DNA from: JAFECT01 sp035551675
Lineage (GTDB): Bacteria; Pseudomonadota; Alphaproteobacteria; Caulobacterales; Caulobacteraceae
DNA length: 64,000 nucleotides
Direction: 5' to 3'
Assembly (NCBI GenBank): GCA_035551675.1
Contig: DASZMV010000039.1
Location: 1 to 64,000, forward strand
This document shows positions 62,299-64,000 of the stretch, one piece after another. Numbering within the stretch: the stretch's first letter is position 1; each line of letters opens with the position of its first letter. A program made the translations under genes and the position numbers. The notes beneath the pieces are model-generated. The model saw only the letters and a program-made list of their open reading frames with translations. It ran no database searches and had not been told where the DNA came from.

Positions 62299-63495
62299 AT
62301 GAACATCCACGAGCATCAAGCCAAGGCCGTCCTGCGCGAGTTCGGCGTCCCGGTCCCCAAGGGTTTTCCGGCGTTTTCCTCGAAAGACGCAGTCAAGGCG
62401 GCCAAGGAGCTGAAGGGCTCCACGGTCTTTGTGGTGAAGAGCCAGATTCACGCCGGCGGGCGCGGCAAGGGCAAGTTCGAGGGCCTGGGTCCAGACGCCA
62501 AGGGCGGCGTGCGCGTGGTCAAGTCGGTCGACGACGTGCGCAAGAACGCCGAAGAAATGTTGGGCCGGGTGCTGGTCACCCACCAGACGGGGCCCAAGGG
62601 TAAGGAAGTCCGCCGCCTCTATATCGAGGAAGGCGCCGACATCGCGCGCGAACTCTACCTGTCGCTGCTGGTCGATCGCGAGACGTCGCGCGTGGCGGTG
62701 GTCGCGTCCACCGAAGGCGGCATGGACATCGAGGAAGTGGCGCATTCGACGCCGGACAAGATTCTCACCTTCTCCATCGATCCGGCGACCGGCGTCATGG
62801 CGCATCACGGCCGTACGCTGTCGAAGGCGCTGAAGCTGAAGGGCGACGCGGCCAAGGAAGCGCCCAGGCTGTTGCAGCAGCTGTTCCACGCCTTCGTGTC
62901 CAAGGACATGTCCTTGCTCGAGATCAACCCCTTGATCGTCACTGGCGACGGACACCTGAAGGTGCTCGACGCCAAGGTGTCGTTCGACGACAACGCACTG
63001 TTCCGCCACCCCGACATCGTCGAGCTGCGCGATCTTTCGGAAGAGGACCCGAAGGAGATCGAGGCGTCCAAGCACGAACTCAGCTACGTCGCGCTGGACG
63101 GCGACATCGGCTGCATGGTCAACGGCGCGGGCCTGGCCATGGCGACCATGGACATCATCAAGCTCTATGGCGCCGAACCGGCCAACTTCCTCGACGTGGG
63201 CGGCGGCGCCGACGAGGCCAAGGTCACCGCGGCCTTCAAGATCATCATCGCCGACCCGAACGTGAAGGGCATACTGGTCAACATCTTCGGCGGCATCATG
63301 CGTTGCGACATCATCGCCGAGGGCGTGGTCGCGGCGGTGAAGGAAATGGGCCTGAAGGTGCCGCTGGTGGTGCGCCTGGAAGGCACCAATGTCGAACTCG
63401 GCAAGAAAATCCTCAACGAAAGCGGCCTCGACATCGTCGCCGCCAACGACCTCGACGACGCCGCGAAGAAGATCGTGAAAGCGGTGAAGGGGTGA
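62299..63495 (+). CDS. sucC: Succinate-CoA ligase (ADP-forming) subunit beta
   Basis: SucC forms the beta subunit of the TCA-cycle enzyme that makes ATP from succinyl-CoA. The 398-residue protein begins MNIHEHQAKAVLREFGVPVPKG, has the ATP-grasp SQIHAGGRGKGKFEG, DMSLLEINPLIVT (metal-binding), and the nucleotide domain GCMVNGAGLAMATMDII and NIFGGIMRCDIIAEGVV. The alpha-subunit gene sucD, usually immediately downstream, is not the next gene here: an exported unknown protein begins at the sucC stop. The sucD gene may follow beyond the window. Confidence 0.97.
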   Translation: MNIHEHQAKAVLREFGVPVPKGFPAFSSKDAVKAAKELKGSTVFVVKSQIHAGGRGKGKFEGLGPDAKGGVRVVKSVDDVRKNAEEMLGRVLVTHQTGPKGKEVRRLYIEEGADIARELYLSLLVDRETSRVAVVASTEGGMDIEEVAHSTPDKILTFSIDPATGVMAHHGRTLSKALKLKGDAAKEAPRLLQQLFHAFVSKDMSLLEINPLIVTGDGHLKVLDAKVSFDDNALFRHPDIVELRDLSEEDPKEIEASKHELSYVALDGDIGCMVNGAGLAMATMDIIKLYGAEPANFLDVGGGADEAKVTAAFKIIIADPNVKGILVNIFGGIMRCDIIAEGVVAAVKEMGLKVPLVVRLEGTNVELGKKILNESGLDIVAANDLDDAAKKIVKAVKG

Positions 63496-64000
63496 GGCTC
63501 TTGGCTCCCCTTGTAATGACTATTCTGTTGGGAGGCGCAGGTTCAGCGTGCGCTGAGCCTTCGCTGTTTGCTGAAGCGCAGACATATTGCATCTCCACGG
63601 ATGCGAATGCGGGGCGTGTAGCCGCGCGCGCCAAGACCGATGGGTTCACCCTTGCGCCGAAAGGCGAACCAGCAATTGCAGGCTCGCAAGGCCTTCCACT
63701 CGACAATGCGCAGGTGTGGAAGCGAGGCGACCTCACACTGATCACCGGAACGCGGACAGCCAAGGGCGGGGTATTTCCGCCAATGGAGATGATTGATTGC
63801 ACCCTGCGCGGCCCTGGAAATCTTGGACCGCAAACTTTGAAGCTTTTGAGCACGGAAGCGACAGCGTGGGCTGGGTTTCCACCTGTCGTCGACGACGACC
63901 TGTCGATCGCCTATTTCTTTGTCGCAGACGCAGACGGCACACGTCGCTCGGCCGACGCTCAAATGTCGAAGGCCGACATCGAGCGCCTGATGAAATCGCA
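63492..64000 (+). CDS. Exported protein of unknown function, 3' end outside window (paralogue of the gene before sucC)
   Basis: The frame starts with GTG at 63492, overlapping the sucC stop (GTGA), or with ATG at 63516, and stays open to the window end (169 codons). A signal peptide (LAPLVMTILLGGAGSACAEP) precedes QTYCISTDANAGRVAARAKTDGFTLAPKG, DLTLITGTRTAKGG and MIDCTLRGPG. The positions of Cys, D-G-F, AP, L-x-L-I-T-G-T and the second Cys match the gene at 61477-62088. Function unknown. It stands where sucD would be expected. Confidence 0.78.
   Translation, partial: MRLLAPLVMTILLGGAGSACAEPSLFAEAQTYCISTDANAGRVAARAKTDGFTLAPKGEPAIAGSQGLPLDNAQVWKRGDLTLITGTRTAKGGVFPPMEMIDCTLRGPGNLGPQTLKLLSTEATAWAGFPPVVDDDLSIAYFFVADADGTRRSADAQMSKADIERLMKS

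Overview
The window is GC-rich, gene-dense chromosome of an alphaproteobacterium. The strongest taxonomic marker is the order chvI-chvG-hprK-manX-ptsH (26719 down to 23233), an alphaproteobacterial signature. It is supported by an ahcY gene with a SahR-like palindrome, a short alphaproteobacterial HPr kinase, a zf-CHCC protein, a Tat-exported small protein and a dispersed AGAGCG-type palindromic repeat. Many exported peptidases, amidohydrolases and a TonB receptor suggest a free-living heterotroph of the Caulobacterales or Rhizomicrobium/Micropepsales kind. The order is a guess; the class is fairly safe.

Layout. 1-5916: 3' part of a very large exported beta-helix exoprotein with 119-residue repeats, coupled to an exported TPR-CHAT protease-like protein. 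5960-7994: three genes with ATGA overlaps (GDSL esterase, ThpR, HpcH/HpaI CoA-ester lyase). 7997-12969: small unknowns, a YbjN protein, an O-methyltransferase, a membrane protein, purC and zapE. 13390-18671: asd-rarD, TPR protein, serine hydrolase, pdxY, DUF805. 18738-26719: ahcY, kynU, bioB, a receiver-only regulator and the ptsH-manX-hprK-chvG-chvI cluster. 27024-40790: a large unknown helical protein, TetR/TonB-receptor divergon, M16 peptidase, polA, a DUF559 nuclease-like gene between inverted repeats, glyoxalase, small proteins and an orphan ABC ATPase.

41011-46007 is the accessory part. Directly after tRNA-Arg(CCG) lies a visibly less GC-rich island with vsr, a C5-cytosine methyltransferase, a translationally coupled PD-(D/E)xK-like nuclease, a convergent second protein with a similar nuclease motif, and an unknown protein. 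No integrase or tRNA-end duplication is visible.

46018-64000 returns to core-like DNA: M28 peptidase, LolA-like plus sortilin-like beta-propeller protein, phhB-SDR, ankyrin and Tat-signal proteins, tRNA-Ala(CGC), YggT-DUF167, a pair of exported amidohydrolases of which the second has lost its metal ligands, and sucC between two related exported unknowns.

The most unusual structure is between genes. At least five intergenic regions carry long inverted repeats whose arms are built from degenerate 9-nt words (CACGAAGGC, CACACGAAC, CACGGAAAA and so on), nested or interleaved differently each time. A second class of hairpin-containing repeats occurs as facing pairs, and one such pair exactly brackets the DUF559 gene.
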